From contig JBGAWE010000097.1 of the NCBI GenBank assembly GCA_044227705.1, forward strand, positions 1-15,690: a stretch of 15,690 nt of DNA, in the 5' to 3' direction. The notes under the pieces were generated by a model, which was given only the letters and a program-made list of their open reading frames with translations, searched no databases and was not told where the DNA came from. The position numbers and the translations under genes were made by a program. Within the stretch, counting starts at the first letter, position 1. The number at the start of each line of letters is the position of its first letter. The DNA is from JANOQP01 sp044227705. GTDB taxonomy: Bacteria > Bacteroidota > Bacteroidia > Chitinophagales > Saprospiraceae. Below are positions 13,895-15,690 of this stretch, piece after piece.

Positions 13895-13928
13895 AGCGGT
13901 CGACGAACAAGGTTGCGCGCCGACCGCT
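13895..13928 (-). repeat. Inverted repeat between the two DUF4252 genes
   Basis: AGCGGTCG (13895-13902) and CGACCGCT (13921-13928) are perfect inverted copies with an 18-base loop, in the 77-base gap between the paralogues. There is only a weak pyrimidine tract after it on the minus strand. It could be an attenuator or an mRNA stabilising fold. Confidence 0.4.
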
Positions 13929-13934
13929 GGCAGT

Positions 13935-14468
13935 TCAGTCCTCGTCGTGCTTCTTCTTCTCGATGACGTCGAGGTGCTCCGCGCCCTCGACGTTGAGCGA
14001 TTTGGCGAGGCTCGAAATCTTGTTCAGGTCAATTTTCCCTGCGAACGAGAGCATGACGAACTGGTCGGCCCCACCGACGAGCAGGAGCAGTTCGTTGATG
14101 ACGTCGTTCGATTCTTTGACCATGATTCGGACGTTCTCGCCTTTGTCCTTGACCGTGATGAGTTCCTCATACTCGTGCGTCGGGATTTTAGACATCGCCT
14201 CGCGGTAGAGCGGCAGCCCGTCGGTCGAGTCGGCGACGAGGACGCGCAGGCCCTTGAGGTCCTTGACGACGTCGCGTGTCTTCTCCCAGTCGGGGTCGTT
14301 GGTGGAGATTTTGGCGACCATCGAGAACATCTTCGGGCTGATGTAGACGGTCGTGAAGCGCGGGTCCTCGGCGTATTTCGAGAAGTAGCGCGAGATGGCG
14401 TCGTCTTGAGCGGTGGCCGCCGAGAGGCCTGTCAAAAGGGCGGCGGCGAGGAAAAAGAGCTTTTTCAT
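13935..14468 (-). CDS. DUF4252 protein, first paralogue
   Basis: The 177-residue product has a signal peptide (MKKLFFLAAALLTGLSAATAQ). The mature part shows the DUF4252 layout: FTTVYISPKMFSMVAKI near the start, a middle LKGLRVLVADS, then ELITVKDKGENVRIMVKE, and the LLLLVGGADQFVMLSFAGKIDL strand pair near the end. The C-terminus is charged (VIEKKKHDED). It is acidic overall, against the basic second paralogue. It lies 36 bases after the anti-sigma-like gene. No cysteine follows the leader, so it is probably soluble periplasmic and not a lipoprotein. The role is unknown; the operon suggests envelope stress sensing or repair. Confidence 0.85.
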   Translation of the reverse strand: MKKLFFLAAALLTGLSAATAQDDAISRYFSKYAEDPRFTTVYISPKMFSMVAKISTNDPDWEKTRDVVKDLKGLRVLVADSTDGLPLYREAMSKIPTHEYEELITVKDKGENVRIMVKESNDVINELLLLVGGADQFVMLSFAGKIDLNKISSLAKSLNVEGAEHLDVIEKKKHDED

Positions 14469-14504
14469 GTTGAAAGTTGAAGTTTGGAGCGGCCGCTGGG
14501 CTGC

Positions 14505-14987
14505 TCACCTGTTTTTGAAGATCTGGATTTTGTCGACCTTGACAAGGCCTTTTGCCGCCTCCTTTTTGCCCTTGTTCATCTTCCGGCTGACGAGCGCGAG
14601 GGCTTTCTGGATTTCGGCTTTGGCCTTTTCCGGGTCGTCGTATGTGTCGACAAAGAGGGGATTCCCTTTCTCGACGGTCATGTTCTGCTGATATAGGTAG
14701 CCGCCGACGGCGAACGCAGCGACCGTCGCCGCAGCCGCCGCCATCGAGCGAAACCGCCGCCAGCCGACGAGTTTCGGGCGAGGCAACGGGCGCAGTTTCA
14801 CGGCCTGCTGTTGCGGCATCTCGGCTTCTTTTTCTTCTTTCAAAAAGAGAAAAAGCGGCCGGTACTTGGCCAATTCGGCATCGACCTTTTGCTGTGAAAA
14901 ATAGCGTTTCAATTCGCGCTCCTCGGCTATTGAGGTCTCGCCGTCGAAGTATTTTTCCAACAGTGTTTTTATAGATTCGGGATTCAT
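14505..14987 (-). CDS. Anti-sigma-like single-pass membrane protein
   Basis: Start at the ATG complementary to 14985-14987 (MNPESIKTLLEKYFDGETSIAEE), giving 160 residues; an in-frame TTG nine bases upstream is less likely. Residues 1-50 are an acidic-basic helical region of the FecR/anti-sigma N-terminal kind (EKYFDGETSIAEERELKRYF), which would hold the sigma factor at the membrane. A basic stretch (PRPKLVGWRRFR) then leads to one membrane helix at 81-99. About 60 periplasmic residues follow, with a helix ending in KKEAAKGLVKV. There is no FecR domain in the periplasmic part, so the signal is not a TonB siderophore system. The sigma factor gene lies 62 bases upstream in the same direction. 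Confidence 0.75.
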   Translation of the reverse strand: MNPESIKTLLEKYFDGETSIAEERELKRYFSQQKVDAELAKYRPLFLFLKEEKEAEMPQQQAVKLRPLPRPKLVGWRRFRSMAAAAATVAAFAVGGYLYQQNMTVEKGNPLFVDTYDDPEKAKAEIQKALALVSRKMNKGKKEAAKGLVKVDKIQIFKNR

Positions 14988-15049
14988 TGTCGACAATTTC
15001 CTTTTTTGCGAATTTTATTGAGACTTCACCAATGAGTTTTAAGAGAGTG

Positions 15050-15547
15050 CTATAAGCCGAGCATCTTCTCCCGCACCGATTTACGTGCGCGGTGGAGCGA
15101 CACTTTCACGTCGTCCAGGCTGATGTTCAATATCTGGCTTATCTCGTCGTAGCTCTGTTCCTCTATGTCTCTCAAGTGCATCACGGCCCGCTGCTTTTCG
15201 GGCAAGGAGGCCATTATTTTCCGCACGGCGGAGAAAGTCTCCGAGGTCTCCAAAACCTGCTCCGGCGTCCGGGCCGAGCCTTTCAGCTCGAACTTTTCGG
15301 GCAACGGCCCCGTCGTCTGGCGGTGCTTGGAGCGGGTCTTGTCGATGCTCAAGTTGCGGGTCAGCGCCATGCTCCAGGCTTCCCAGTTTTGCACGCCATC
15401 GGTCGCGTCGCGCTTGGCCCAGATTTTTTCCATGACCTCCTGCACGACGTCCTCCGCCTCGTGTCCGCTGCCCGTGATGCGGTGCGCAAAACGGTAGAGC
15501 TTGTGCTTCAACGGGACGATTTGCAGGTTGAACTCGGGCAGCGTCAT
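15050..15547 (-). CDS. ECF-type RNA polymerase sigma factor
   Basis: The product is 165 residues with only the two ECF domains. Region 2 is about 10-75: KHKLYRFAHRITGSGHEAEDVVQEVMEKIW, then WEAWSMALTRNLSIDKTRSK. Region 4 is about 108-162: SLPEKQRAVMHLRDIEEQSYDEISQIL, then ISLDDVKVSLHRARKSVREK, the -35-binding HTH. The DVVQEV motif is the usual core-binding helix. It is the first gene of a minus-strand run with the anti-sigma-like and two DUF4252 genes. It is not closely similar to the sigma factor at 11278, so the two loci are separate systems and not a recent duplication. Confidence 0.92.
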   Translation of the reverse strand: MTLPEFNLQIVPLKHKLYRFAHRITGSGHEAEDVVQEVMEKIWAKRDATDGVQNWEAWSMALTRNLSIDKTRSKHRQTTGPLPEKFELKGSARTPEQVLETSETFSAVRKIMASLPEKQRAVMHLRDIEEQSYDEISQILNISLDDVKVSLHRARKSVREKMLGL

Positions 15548-15602
15548 CGGGCTGGAAAGTTGATTGCTTCGGCTTGGTGATGGAAAGACGGGGGCAATTT
15601 GG

Positions 15603-15633
15603 GAAGGTTACAGACCGGGTAAAATCCGCGAAA
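15603..15633 (-). promoter_or_regulatory. Weak promoter candidate for the minus-strand sigma operon
   Basis: On the minus strand TTTC (15630-15633) and TAACCTTC (15603-15610) are 19 bases apart, the right spacing, but each differs from consensus (TTTG; TAnnTTTG). The rest of 15548-15690 shows no gene. Confidence 0.25.
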
Positions 15634-15690
15634 AAAGGCAGGGAAAAGGTGTCCGCGCCGCTTTGCCGAGGCTTTTTGAGCAAGTTCAAT

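Overview
The window looks like a chromosomal segment of a GC-rich Bacteroidota, probably of the Saprospiria type. The grounds are a Por-type (T9SS type A) C-terminal sorting domain, Bacteroidota-style -7 boxes (TAnnTTTG) in front of several genes, ECF sigma factor operons carrying DUF4252 proteins, and A-rich leaders in place of Shine-Dalgarno sites. Genus assignment is inference; no rRNA, tRNA, CRISPR array or complete insertion sequence was seen.

Layout. Bases 1-354 are the tail of an AT-rich unknown gene, clearly different in composition from the rest. Bases 600-4005 (+) hold two exported proteins: a GH15-like six-hairpin glycosidase and a right-handed beta-helix protein bound for T9SS secretion, whose middle is garbled by a pair of compensating frameshifts. 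A strong hairpin separates these from a convergent (-) cluster: a secreted bleomycin-hydrolase-like C1 peptidase (4095-5279) and a 34-residue membrane peptide (5390-5494). Divergent from it (+) are an L,D-transpeptidase-like protein (5651-6631) and a subtilisin-like S8 protease (6662-8716), 30 bases apart. Both lack signal peptides, and the protease ends in repeats that resemble ChW repeats. A good intrinsic terminator follows.

Bases 8866-10505 (+) hold an orphan LuxR-type HTH protein, a conserved protein of unknown function and a DprE2-like short-chain dehydrogenase. The dehydrogenase carries an in-frame heptamer minisatellite that could form a G-quadruplex on the other strand. A periplasmic helical protein (10633-11217) follows, with the best promoter match in the window.

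The right third holds two complete ECF sigma loci facing each other across a long hairpin. The plus-strand locus pairs a sigma factor (11278-11856) with a protein that has an inner-membrane helix, a linker and a C-terminal outer-membrane-barrel-like domain (11863-13230). The minus-strand locus (15547 down to 13309) is sigma factor, single-pass anti-sigma-like protein and two DUF4252 lipoprotein-size proteins. This suggests two separate envelope-sensing circuits side by side. All functional calls rest on motif reading and memory of families, not on searches.
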